A stretch of DNA of 34,479 nt from JBOGIG01 sp050742455 (GTDB taxonomy: Bacteria > Actinomycetota > Acidimicrobiia > Acidimicrobiales > JBOGIG01). The stretch is taken from assembly GCA_050742455.1 (NCBI GenBank), contig JBOGIG010000091.1, forward strand, positions 1-34,479. Direction: 5' to 3'. The notes under the pieces were generated by a model. It had not been told where the DNA came from and did no database searches. It worked only from the letters and a program-made list of their open reading frames with translations. The stretch's first letter is position 1, and each line of letters starts with the position of its first letter. This document shows positions 15,456 to 23,732 of the stretch, one piece after another. The position numbers and the translations under genes were made by a program.

Positions 15456-16868
15456 TCATTGGGTCGGCACCGGAGCCGGGATGGTTGAGCCACCGGCCGG
15501 GCTGGTGGTAGATCCGTTCGGGATCGATCCCAGGGGGTAGCTCGACGGGGTGGTCGGGTTGGTGATGCCCCGGGCTTCGCTGCGTAGATTGGCCACGTAG
15601 GCCTGGGCTGCACCGAGGGAGGATTCGGGCATACCCCGACGCAGGTCGTCGAGCCGGGAGGGCAGGACCTGGGTGGCGTACAGGCTTGTCGTCTTGGCTA
15701 CGGTCGGCTTGACCCACAAGAACCCTCCCACCTGGCCCTTGTAGATGGTTACCTGACCGGTGTCCAGGCCCACGTAGTAGGAATGCTCGGCATACCAGAT
15801 CACCAGTCCCACCGCCCCGGCGATAACGGCCATCACTGCGGCCACAAAGATCGTTACCCGGGGAGTGATGCGCCGCCGGGGACGATCCCGGGTCGCTCCT
15901 CTGGAGGTGGGACCGGGTGCTGCCAGACCCATGGTGGTGTCCCCTACCGCGGGTCCGCTACCCCTTGGCCCGCTAGCCCGTTCACCGGGAGCGACGGGCC
16001 CACCGGCCGGGTCGGCGGCTTTGGATCCCGCACCGGCCCCCGCACCGGCCCCCGCACCGGCCCCCGCACCGGCCCCCGGCCGGGACCCCGACTCGGCCCC
16101 CTGTCCGGACCCGGACGGGTCATTCAGCCCGGCGGTGGTGGAGCCGGAGACTTCGGCGATGTCTATTATCACTGCGGTTATGTTGTCGCTGCCGCCATGG
16201 GCTCGGGCCAGGCTGACCAATTGGCGGGCAGCCTGGGTGGGGTCAGCGTCCCTGGTGAGGACCGAGGCCATCTCGGAGTCGCTGACCTCGTTGGTGAGGC
16301 CGTCGCTGCACAACAGGTAGCGCTCCCCTGCATGGGGGGCGACCTCCCACAGGTCGACCTTTACGTCGGGCTCTATGCCCAAAGCCCTGGTCACGATGTG
16401 GCGCTTGGGATGAATGGCCGCCTCCTGGGGGGAAAGCTCCCCGCCCCGGACCATCTCCTCGACAAGGGAGTGGTCCTGGGTGATCTGACGCAGGTGGCCC
16501 GAAACCATGACGTAGGCCCGCGAATCGCCCACATTGACCACGGCCAGGTTCTCCGAGCCGTCGGTCACGATCAGGGCCAGGGCACACAGGGTGGTGCCCA
16601 TGCCTCGCAGGGAGGTATCGCTGAGGCTCTTCTCCCAGATCACTGTATTGGCGTGGTGTACCGCAGCGGTCAGCTCGATCGACGATCTCTTTCCGGCGTA
16701 GTCACGGGCCAAGGTCTCCACAGCCATAAGCGAGGCAGTCTCGCCGCCGGCGTGGCCCCCGACCCCGTCAGCCACGGCGAAGAGGACCTCGGCCTGGAGG
16801 GCCTGGTCCTGGTTGGTTTGGCGTACCTTGCCCACGTCGGAGGCAGCGCCCGACCGTAGTTGGATCAC
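15456..16868 (-). CDS. pstP: PP2C-type Ser/Thr phosphatase PstP
   Basis: This 470-residue PPM-family phosphatase dephosphorylates the Ser/Thr kinases and their targets. Metal-binding and catalytic motifs are visible: DVGKVRQTNQDQ, FAVADGVGGHAGGE, VNVGDSRAYV, LLCSDGLTNEVSD and GGSDNITAVIIDI. After the catalytic domain (about 1-240) comes a flexible linker with an Ala-Gly run encoded by a 12-bp tandem repeat. One transmembrane helix follows near 337-358 (VTIFVAAVMAVIAGAVGLVI), then an extracellular tail of about 110 residues ending in Pro/Thr. The GTG start overlaps the fhaB stop by four bases (GTGA), indicating coupling. Layout matches mycobacterial PstP. Confidence 0.96.
   Translation of the reverse strand: MIQLRSGAASDVGKVRQTNQDQALQAEVLFAVADGVGGHAGGETASLMAVETLARDYAGKRSSIELTAAVHHANTVIWEKSLSDTSLRGMGTTLCALALIVTDGSENLAVVNVGDSRAYVMVSGHLRQITQDHSLVEEMVRGGELSPQEAAIHPKRHIVTRALGIEPDVKVDLWEVAPHAGERYLLCSDGLTNEVSDSEMASVLTRDADPTQAARQLVSLARAHGGSDNITAVIIDIAEVSGSTTAGLNDPSGSGQGAESGSRPGAGAGAGAGAGAGAGAGSKAADPAGGPVAPGERASGPRGSGPAVGDTTMGLAAPGPTSRGATRDRPRRRITPRVTIFVAAVMAVIAGAVGLVIWYAEHSYYVGLDTGQVTIYKGQVGGFLWVKPTVAKTTSLYATQVLPSRLDDLRRGMPESSLGAAQAYVANLRSEARGITNPTTPSSYPLGSIPNGSTTSPAGGSTIPAPVPTQ
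16030..16077. repeat. 12-bp tandem repeat inside pstP (four copies)
   Basis: Four identical copies of GCACCGGCCCCC run head to tail and encode a Gly-Ala run in the linker between the PP2C domain and the membrane helix. Being 12 bp, unit gain or loss keeps the frame, so linker length may vary between strains. Confidence 0.9.
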
Positions 16869-17446
16869 GGGGCTGCTTCCAGGGTGGTCCGTCCCACCTG
16901 GACCCGGTCCCCGGCGGACAACTTCTGAGCCGCCTCCAGACGCTGTGCGTTCAGGTAGGTGCCATTGGTGGAGCCCAGGTCTTCGACCCAGTAGTCGGCG
17001 CCGTTACGGTAGATCCGTGCGTGGCGATTGGAAACGAAGTTGTCCCTGGCCAAGGACGCACCGCACTCACGAGAACGACCCAGTACCAGTTCATCATTCA
17101 GGATGAAAACCAGCCCGGCGACTTCGGCTGGTTCCACCACTCGGACCCGGGACGGAGGCCGAACCGAGTTGTTGGGGCCTCCATGCTGGCTCGGCACGGT
17201 TGGCCCGACAGGCTGTGTCCCGGGCGCAACACCAGGCGCCCCCGGCGAGGGTGGCGGCGGGATGGGGGGAGCGGCCAGGGCGGCCCGGGCCAAATTGCGC
17301 CCCCGCCCCGCCCGGGCGGCATCGTGGCGTTCCTCCTGGCGGGACTCGGACATCTGGATCCAGGCGACTCGCAAGACCCGGAGGAAGAACAGCCAGAGCA
17401 AGGCGATGAGGAAATACTTCAGGATGTTCAGCAGCGATTCCGACAC
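16865..17446 (-). CDS. fhaB: FHA-domain membrane protein FhaB (FipA-like)
   Basis: This 193-residue protein has an N-terminal transmembrane helix (LLNILKYFLIALLWLFFLRV), a Pro/Ala-rich linker and a C-terminal forkhead-associated domain. That domain carries the phosphothreonine-binding signature: GRSREC, then NFVSNRHARI and DLGSTNGTYLN. In Mycobacterium the equivalent protein is phosphorylated by the Ser/Thr kinases and links them to division proteins. GTG 17446 lies three bases from the fhaA stop, and its own stop overlaps pstP, so fhaA-fhaB-pstP-pbpA-pknB reads as one operon. Confidence 0.93.
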   Translation of the reverse strand: MSESLLNILKYFLIALLWLFFLRVLRVAWIQMSESRQEERHDAARAGRGRNLARAALAAPPIPPPPSPGAPGVAPGTQPVGPTVPSQHGGPNNSVRPPSRVRVVEPAEVAGLVFILNDELVLGRSRECGASLARDNFVSNRHARIYRNGADYWVEDLGSTNGTYLNAQRLEAAQKLSAGDRVQVGRTTLEAAP

Positions 17447-17449
17447 GGC

Positions 17450-18112
17450 TCAAAGGGCCTCGAACACCAGGGTGATCGCGCCCATGGTCAGGCGGTCGCC
17501 ATGGCTGAGGCGTGCTTCGGAAATGCGCTCGCCGTTGAGCTTGGTGCCGTTGGTGGAACCCAGGTCGCGCAGCACCACGTCGACGCCCTCCCTGGCGATC
17601 TGGGCATGACGGCGGCTGACGTTGGGGTCGTCCAGGGGAATGTCGCAGTCGGGCAGGCGACCGCAGGTGAGCGGCTCGGGTCCGATTCGGACCCGAGCGC
17701 CGTCGGGTAGGACCACGTTGGCCGGGGGGCCTCCATCGGGGCCGGTTTCCATGGTCCCGGCCACCAGGAAGACACCGGGATTGAGGCTGGCCTCAGCCGT
17801 CACGTCGATGGTGACGGGACCCAATAGGGTGTAGGACTCGGCCTGGGCATGCTCCCGTACGGCCTCGACGAGCTCGGCGACAAGGGCATCCTGAAAGGAC
17901 TCGAAGCGGGACATGTCCTCAGACGACAGGGCGATAGAGAAACTGTTGGGCGCAGTGGTCGAGTGAATCCCTAGGCTGCGCTGCAGGTCCATTTCCCGAG
18001 TCAGGCGTCGCCCGATCTCCACGGGTTGGAGGCCCGAGCGCGAGGTTCTGGCGAATGCACCCTCGACAAGTCGTTCCAGCCGTCGTTCGAACTGCGCTAG
18101 TCCCATGGTCAT
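17450..18112 (-). CDS. fhaA: FhaA: DUF3662 plus FHA domain protein
   Basis: This 220-residue protein has the N-terminal FhaA-type module (MGLAQFERRLERLVEGAFAR, about 1-125) and a C-terminal FHA domain with CGRLPDC, NVSRRHAQI and DLGSTNGTKLN. FhaA binds phosphorylated partners, such as the MviN/MurJ pseudokinase domain in Mycobacterium, to regulate late peptidoglycan steps. It is far shorter than the roughly 527-residue mycobacterial protein because the long central low-complexity part is missing. It is the first gene of the operon; two in-frame ATG codons (18112, 18106) lie together. A tRNA-Leu gene lies directly upstream on the opposite strand, as in mycobacteria. Confidence 0.93.
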   Translation of the reverse strand: MTMGLAQFERRLERLVEGAFARTSRSGLQPVEIGRRLTREMDLQRSLGIHSTTAPNSFSIALSSEDMSRFESFQDALVAELVEAVREHAQAESYTLLGPVTIDVTAEASLNPGVFLVAGTMETGPDGGPPANVVLPDGARVRIGPEPLTCGRLPDCDIPLDDPNVSRRHAQIAREGVDVVLRDLGSTNGTKLNGERISEARLSHGDRLTMGAITLVFEAL

Positions 18113-18181
18113 AACCAGCCTATCGGTCCTTTCCCACGAGTTCGTGGCCGCAATCGTCGACTAGGGTTTGGTCGCTGTCCC

Positions 18182-18265
<84 letters not shown>

Positions 18266-18307
18266 CCCAGACGGACGCTTTGGGATCGTCCCGGTTACGA
18301 TCGGATC

Positions 18308-18907
18308 GTGACCCCGTCGCAGTTCTCCACCCGCCTACTGCAGATCGTGTCCGATCCCGAGGTTCTGTTGCGCTTGCCCGAGCCGATCAGGCTGGCCTCG
18401 GGTGAGATGAGTCGGGACTTCATCGATGCCAAGCTGGCGGTGGACGATGCCGATGACCTGAGCTTCGTGGCTGCCGCCATGTTCGGAGCGGCCTGCCAGG
18501 TGGGAGCCCAGTTCGACGCCGTGGGAGGACTGGTGCTCGGCGCTGCTCCCTTCGCCCTGGCCGTGGCACAGGCGGCCCGGTGCAAATGGTTCCTGGTGCG
18601 CAAGGAACCCAAGGGCCGTGGCACCAACCTTTGGATCGAGGGAGCCCGGATAGGCCCAGGGACCAGGGTCATGCTGGTTGACGACGTGGTGACCACGGGC
18701 GGCTCGATCCGCCGAGCCTATGAACAAGTTACGGCCGAGGGGGTCGAGGTTACCTTTGCCACCACCCTGGTCGATCGGGGCGAGGAGTCGGCGGAGTTCT
18801 TCCGGAGCGTCGGCGTGGCCTACGTCCCCATGCTCACCTATCGCGATCTCGACATCGAGGCTGTGGGCGGCTTACGGCCCAAGCAAGCCGTTCAGCGGCC
18901 CGGTTAG
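18308..18907 (+). CDS. pyrE: Orotate phosphoribosyltransferase
   Basis: This 199-residue enzyme transfers phosphoribose from PRPP to orotate, the fifth step of pyrimidine synthesis. The PRPP-binding motif VMLVDDVVTTGGS (Asp125 and Asp126) is complete. The flexible-loop lysines appear in FLVRKEPKGRGTNLWIEG, and the substrate region GLVLGAAPFALAVA precedes it. Start GTG 18308 is chosen because the upstream frame runs through the tRNA-Leu gene. The last 36 bases overlap, on the opposite strand, the 3' end of the phosphoesterase gene. Other PRPP transferases are possible, but motif order and length fit PyrE best. Confidence 0.9.
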   Translation: MTPSQFSTRLLQIVSDPEVLLRLPEPIRLASGEMSRDFIDAKLAVDDADDLSFVAAAMFGAACQVGAQFDAVGGLVLGAAPFALAVAQAARCKWFLVRKEPKGRGTNLWIEGARIGPGTRVMLVDDVVTTGGSIRRAYEQVTAEGVEVTFATTLVDRGEESAEFFRSVGVAYVPMLTYRDLDIEAVGGLRPKQAVQRPG

Positions 18908-21856
18908 GCCGGTGAACGAGCCTGGCAGTGCTGGCAGGCTCGGCAACGAGGGGGGCAGGCCGGGTAAGAGGGGAGGGATCCCGATGGGCGCCAGCAGGCT
19001 GCCCAGACTGTCGGTTCGCCCGGCCAGGAACGGGACCAGCGGGTACACGGCGTTGTAGGGCGTCATGCTCGCCCCGGTTCGGTTGGCGACGACCTGTTGC
19101 AGTGGGACGGCCCGTGCGTCGAAGTACGTCAACGGCTTGAGGCCGAGTAGGACCTCGGTGGTCTTGTCGATGGAGGGAAACGAACCGGTCTGACTTGACA
19201 CCTGGCCGCTCGGGCCGAGCTTTCGGGCCATGCCGCCGGCAGTGAGCAAGAAGGTGCGGTGGATGTCGACGTGGTCCCCGGTGAACTGGTTGTCATCCTC
19301 TGTGACGAACACGATGGTGTTCTTCCAGAACGGGCTGTGGGACAGACCGTCGACGATCTGTCCGATGGCGTAGTCGTTGTCGGCCACCATCGACTGGGGT
19401 GTGGGGTCGAGGGGATTCAACACGTTGGACACCACATAGGTGTGGTTCTCCGGCAGTTGCATGTAGGTCAGGTTGGGCATCGATTGCTGGCACTTGGCGT
19501 CGCCGTTGTGGCTGGCCATGCACGTGCGGTACGAAGACTTCCAAGCATCGAGGCTGAATTTTTGGTAGTCGGCCTGTGAAAAGGCGATGGGCTTTAGGAA
19601 GTTGGGCGGCGGGGCTCCGTCCAGCAGGTCCCAGGCGTGAGAGATGGTCCGGCCGTGAAGGAACATGGCGGCCCGGTCAACGTCGGGCCAGGCGAGGTCG
19701 CTGGATACCCCCGATCCAGCCTCACCCCATAGGTTCTGGGGCACCTGATCTCCGGCCGCAGCCACCGGCGAACCGGGGTTGATGTCCGTGCCGAGCAAGC
19801 GCACCGACAAGCCGGCGCGGTAGGCCTCGTTGATGAGCAGATTGCGGGGGTCGAGCATCGTCTGTTCCTGGGCGTTGACGGCCGGATCGGTGGGGCCGGA
19901 CAAGCTCAACGGTGGGGCGGCGTACTGACCGTTCGAACGTTGCCCCCGCAGGTTTTGTGAGTAGTCCATGCCCCAGGTGAGTTCCCGGTCCAAGGTGGTG
20001 TACGAGCCCGACAGCCAGGAATGGCCCAGTGTCGAGGCTTCGGCCCCTTCGTTCCAGAAGTTGTCGTTCACGCTGTAGGACTGGGCCAGGAGGTGCTGGT
20101 TGGTTGTTACCGCGGCTCCGTACAGGTTGTAGACGGGGCTGGCGTTGGCCTCCGGCAGCGTCGCCCCGGTATCGCCGAAGTACGAGTCAAACGTCTTGTT
20201 CTCCGCCTCGATGACCACCACATGTAGGTCCTTGGGGTTGATCGTGCCCTTGGACACGTCGCAGAGGACCTGACTTTGCACCGAACCTCCGCCCGGTAGT
20301 GGTGCAGCCAGGCATGGGTTGGTGGCCGGGTCGGGAAAAGTAGCGCTCAGCAACGGGGCCATCTGGTCGTTGTTGACCACCAGGGACGTCCAGCGGTTCA
20401 AGGATCGGCTCAGCTGCGCTGAGCCCGACGGAAGGTCGATGGCCGAGACGCTGCCCTCGGTGGAGGACCCCACCAGTGGTTCCAGCTGGCCGTAAAAGCC
20501 AGGACCGGCGCCCCGGCCCCTCAGGTTGGCCACATAGAGCCGTTGGCCCGTTCCCGACGGCTCGGGGCCCACGGCCAGGGCGTCGGGATACCAACCGGTG
20601 GGGATGTAGCTAGCCGCGGTGGTTACGGCGTGGGTATGGCCGTTGAAACTAGCCATCACATGTTGGGGAATGGCCTGCAGGCGCCCGGCCGAGACATTGA
20701 ACACTTCGACGGCGTTGAGGCCGGCCAGGGTCACGTAGAGGTAGTGCCCGTCGGGCGAGAAGGCGGTAGCCACCGGCTCGGCCCCCAGTGGTTGGCCCGG
20801 GCCAGGCGACACCGAGATGGTCTGGGTTCGCGTGAGGGTGGCAGTGGCGGGATCGACGGACAGAACGCTCAATTGGTCCGAGCCGGTGTCGGCCGTGACC
20901 AGGGTGGCGCCGTCGGGCGAGAGGCTGAGTCCGGTCGGTCCGGTTCCCACCGGAACTACTTGAACTTCTTTTCCGGTCCCGGTGTTGGGGTCGAACTTCA
21001 CGACCGAGATGGTTCCCACCCCAGCTCCGCCGCTGCGGGAAGGGTTGGTCTGATCGGCCCAGTTGCTCACGTACAGGGTGGGTGGGGCCGTACCCGATCC
21101 GGGTCGGTAGGCAATCTGGTAGGCATCCCGGCCCACGGGGATGGCGTGGGTGGCGGGGTGGAGGGCATCGGGATTGCTCACGTCGATAGTGTTGATCACC
21201 GAGCAGATGTTCGAGCCAGGACACGGCGCTCCCCCGGATGCGCTACGGGCCAGTGAGTTGGGGACACTCAGGTTTCCGGCCACGGCCAGCCAGTGGCCCG
21301 CCATGGTCATGTTCCCTGGGTAGCCGGTCACCGGAATGCCCAGGTTGGGCAGATCGGGCACCGGCCCGGCCAGGCGCACGTCGAGGAGGGCTGGGCCCAC
21401 TGCCTTATACTGCCAAACGGCGTTGGCCGGGCCTCCCGATACCCACACGTTTCCGGCCCGGTCGGCCAGCACCCCCTGGAAGGTGTCAGAGGCCAGGGTG
21501 GGGACGGGGACCAGGCTGGATGCGTCGATGTGAACCACGGCTTCCTCGAAGATCCCCGACGTGGTGGCGTAGATGCTCTTTCCATCGGGCGATACGGCTA
21601 CGCCGGTAGTCCCCCGATTGGTCAGGACCTGGGTTCCCGCCGGGTTCAGGGCCCATCCGTTGGGCATGCGGTTTGACCCGGGCAGGGGATCGCTAAGGGT
21701 GGGCACGCGACCCGGTGAAGCTGCGGCTCCAGTGGCGCTAGCCAGTCCGAATATGGCCGAAGCGAGTCCCAGTCCGATGGCCCCGAGGCGGAGCCCCAGT
21801 GAGGACGAGGTTGTCGAGAGACCCGACGATGATGAGTGACCTGACCCGGACGTCAT
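18872..21856 (-). CDS. Secreted bifunctional YncE-like propeller / phosphoesterase
   Basis: This 994-residue protein has a signal-like segment (residues 22-48: LGLRLGAIGLGLASAIFGLA, ending in Ala-rich sequence), so it is probably exported. Residues 55-470 hold YVTN/YncE-type beta-propeller repeats with motifs such as GLSLSPDGATLVTADTGSDQ and FSPDGHYLYVTLAGLNAV. From about 545 to 945 is a phosphoesterase domain of the acid phosphatase/phospholipase C-like family: VVVIEAENKTFDSYFGD opens it, and VFVTEDDNQFTGDHVDIHR near 850 supplies metal-binding Asp and His. The C-terminal tail is rich in Leu-Pro (PPLLPGLPPSLPSLPALPG). It probably hydrolyses phosphate esters outside the cell. The tail overlaps pyrE by 36 bases, convergently. 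Substrate unknown. Confidence 0.88.
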   Translation of the reverse strand: MTSGSGHSSSSGLSTTSSSLGLRLGAIGLGLASAIFGLASATGAAASPGRVPTLSDPLPGSNRMPNGWALNPAGTQVLTNRGTTGVAVSPDGKSIYATTSGIFEEAVVHIDASSLVPVPTLASDTFQGVLADRAGNVWVSGGPANAVWQYKAVGPALLDVRLAGPVPDLPNLGIPVTGYPGNMTMAGHWLAVAGNLSVPNSLARSASGGAPCPGSNICSVINTIDVSNPDALHPATHAIPVGRDAYQIAYRPGSGTAPPTLYVSNWADQTNPSRSGGAGVGTISVVKFDPNTGTGKEVQVVPVGTGPTGLSLSPDGATLVTADTGSDQLSVLSVDPATATLTRTQTISVSPGPGQPLGAEPVATAFSPDGHYLYVTLAGLNAVEVFNVSAGRLQAIPQHVMASFNGHTHAVTTAASYIPTGWYPDALAVGPEPSGTGQRLYVANLRGRGAGPGFYGQLEPLVGSSTEGSVSAIDLPSGSAQLSRSLNRWTSLVVNNDQMAPLLSATFPDPATNPCLAAPLPGGGSVQSQVLCDVSKGTINPKDLHVVVIEAENKTFDSYFGDTGATLPEANASPVYNLYGAAVTTNQHLLAQSYSVNDNFWNEGAEASTLGHSWLSGSYTTLDRELTWGMDYSQNLRGQRSNGQYAAPPLSLSGPTDPAVNAQEQTMLDPRNLLINEAYRAGLSVRLLGTDINPGSPVAAAGDQVPQNLWGEAGSGVSSDLAWPDVDRAAMFLHGRTISHAWDLLDGAPPPNFLKPIAFSQADYQKFSLDAWKSSYRTCMASHNGDAKCQQSMPNLTYMQLPENHTYVVSNVLNPLDPTPQSMVADNDYAIGQIVDGLSHSPFWKNTIVFVTEDDNQFTGDHVDIHRTFLLTAGGMARKLGPSGQVSSQTGSFPSIDKTTEVLLGLKPLTYFDARAVPLQQVVANRTGASMTPYNAVYPLVPFLAGRTDSLGSLLAPIGIPPLLPGLPPSLPSLPALPGSFTGLTGPLNGLLGP

Positions 21857-22004
21857 TCTGCAATATTCGACGCCTTACCTGGCTGGGCCTTCACGCACCG
21901 TGGCTTTGGTCGGCAAGGCCCGCACCGGCCGCCTTCACAGGGCCGTAAGGGGACCCCCAAGGACCTGGTCGATCAGGCCCCGGCCCGCCCGCAGCAAGGT
22001 GAGG

Positions 22005-23522
22005 TCAGTTGGTGGACACGCAGCCCTGGGAGGCCCCCAGCAGCCGCAAGCCGGTCAGGTCTCCGGCGTTGTAGTGGTCGGGCGAGTTGGCGGTGAAGCT
22101 GGGATGCATGATCTGGTACGGGTCTTGGGTGTGGCCCAGTCCCATCACGTGGCCCAGCTCGTGGAGCAACAAGGGCTCCCAATTCGAGGGATAGGTCCGC
22201 CCTGGAGCCAAGCTGGTACCAGCATCGAGAGCCACGGCGCCCGAGAGGTAGACGTTCTGGCCGGCCGAGTTGGGGGCATATGCGCTGCCCCCCTCGCCGG
22301 CGTCCCCGGGAGCGTTGAGGAAGTCGGTCTGGCCCTGGTGTTCCCAGGCAATGAGCACGGGGGCGGGATTGGCCAGCGTGCCCCAGTTGCGCTCCAGTGA
22401 GGGGAACTCGCTCGACGCCCCGTCATAGACGAAGTTGATGCCGGTGGCGCCCGAGAGGGCCGAGATGGCCTGTTGCACCATGGCCAGGGCGCCCGGGGGA
22501 GCTTCGGAGCTGTTGAGAACGTAGTGGATGGGAGCACAGGCGTTGTAGCGGACGGGGGTCCCATCGGCGTTGGTGTTCTCGAAGGTATAGCTGGCCGGGT
22601 TGCCGCTGGCGGCAGGGGAACTGGAGACCGAGCTGACCGCAGGCGGAGGGGCGGCCGTCGAACTTGCCTGGCCGCTGTTGACGCCCTGGGGCCAGGCATC
22701 GCCGTAGTGCAGGACGCCGCCATCGGCCGCCACCATCCAATAGCCGGCGCCGTCGGGGGTGGTCGACATGCCCACGATGGGACTGGAGAAGGTCAGGTTC
22801 CCGCCCGAACCGTAAAAGGCGGCGTCCCCGAAGGAGAAAAGCCCGCCGTCCGAGGCCACCAGGCGATAGCCATTCCCGGTGGGGGAGGAGGTCATGCCCA
22901 CCACGGGGCGGTTCAGGCGCATGGCCCCGGTGGAACCGAAGAACCCGGCATCCCCGAAGGCGAAGATCCCGCCGTCCGAGGCCACCAGCCAGTAGCCGCC
23001 ACCGTCGGGGGTGGCGGCTATGCCCACTACTGGGTTGTTGAGTCGCATGGCCCCGGTGGAGCCGTAGAAGGCGGCGTTGCCGAAGTTGAAGATGCCGCCG
23101 TCCGACGCTGCCATCCAGTAGCCGTTGCCACTTGGGGTGGACGCCATTCCCACTACGGGACGGCTGAGTGGCGTTCCCGACATGGAACCAACATTGGTGG
23201 CGTCGCCGAAGGCGTAGACCGCGCCGTCTGACCCGGCCTCGAGTACCCCCTGGCCATCGGCGCTGTGGGTGATGGCCACCACCGGCGAGGTGACCGCCCC
23301 CGAGTGAAGATTGGGGGGTGTAGCCGTGGTGGCGACGCCGTGATGGGGCCCTGTGGTGCTGTGGTCATGAGAAGCAAGAGCAGCGCCCGCGCCGCCGATG
23401 TTCATGGTGGTGGCAGCGATTAGGGCTGGTACCAGGAGTGCTATGGAGAGTACTGCTAGGGCTGATGTGACGAAAGGCGGGAGACGCCTTGGAGAGTGTG
23501 AACCCCCAGCTCGACTATTCAA
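22005..23522 (-). CDS. Secreted matrixin-like metalloprotease with five 42-residue repeats
   Basis: This 505-residue protein has an N-terminal hydrophobic export segment (about 18-38: VTSALAVLSIALLVPALIAA). Residues 80-285 hold five modules of 42 residues; each carries a GYW-(L/M)-ASDGG-(I/L)-F-FGDA-FYGS core and starts PVVG. A Pro/Ser linker leads to a C-terminal metzincin domain: zinc-binding HELGHVMGLGH at 454-464 and Met-turn Met472 in YQIMHPS, with Cys residues in both domain ends. It should be a zinc endopeptidase outside the cell. TTG 23522 is supported by GAGGAG about eight bases upstream. The repeat modules probably bind the cell surface or a polymer; that role is inference. Confidence 0.9.
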   Translation of the reverse strand: MNSRAGGSHSPRRLPPFVTSALAVLSIALLVPALIAATTMNIGGAGAALASHDHSTTGPHHGVATTATPPNLHSGAVTSPVVAITHSADGQGVLEAGSDGAVYAFGDATNVGSMSGTPLSRPVVGMASTPSGNGYWMAASDGGIFNFGNAAFYGSTGAMRLNNPVVGIAATPDGGGYWLVASDGGIFAFGDAGFFGSTGAMRLNRPVVGMTSSPTGNGYRLVASDGGLFSFGDAAFYGSGGNLTFSSPIVGMSTTPDGAGYWMVAADGGVLHYGDAWPQGVNSGQASSTAAPPPAVSSVSSSPAASGNPASYTFENTNADGTPVRYNACAPIHYVLNSSEAPPGALAMVQQAISALSGATGINFVYDGASSEFPSLERNWGTLANPAPVLIAWEHQGQTDFLNAPGDAGEGGSAYAPNSAGQNVYLSGAVALDAGTSLAPGRTYPSNWEPLLLHELGHVMGLGHTQDPYQIMHPSFTANSPDHYNAGDLTGLRLLGASQGCVSTN

Positions 23523-23732
23523 TTGTCCTGCTCCTCGATCAATTCACAACTCGTCGTATCTCGACGGCCATGCCTCAAGGCGCGTGGATCCAGGGGTCTT
23601 GTCTTCCGGTTGTCAATATTCTGGTGCGATCAGGGGGCGACGTCCCTACCCCACTGCCACACCGCCGGCGCCCCTACAGAGCCAGACACCTCTTGGTGAT
23701 GAGTTTGGAATCGGCAGGGGGGCGAAACTTCT

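Noticed and set aside
15783..16859. 358-residue plus-strand frame opposite pstP
   Set aside because: Antisense shadow of the phosphatase; the repeat inside it is explained by the Gly-Ala linker.
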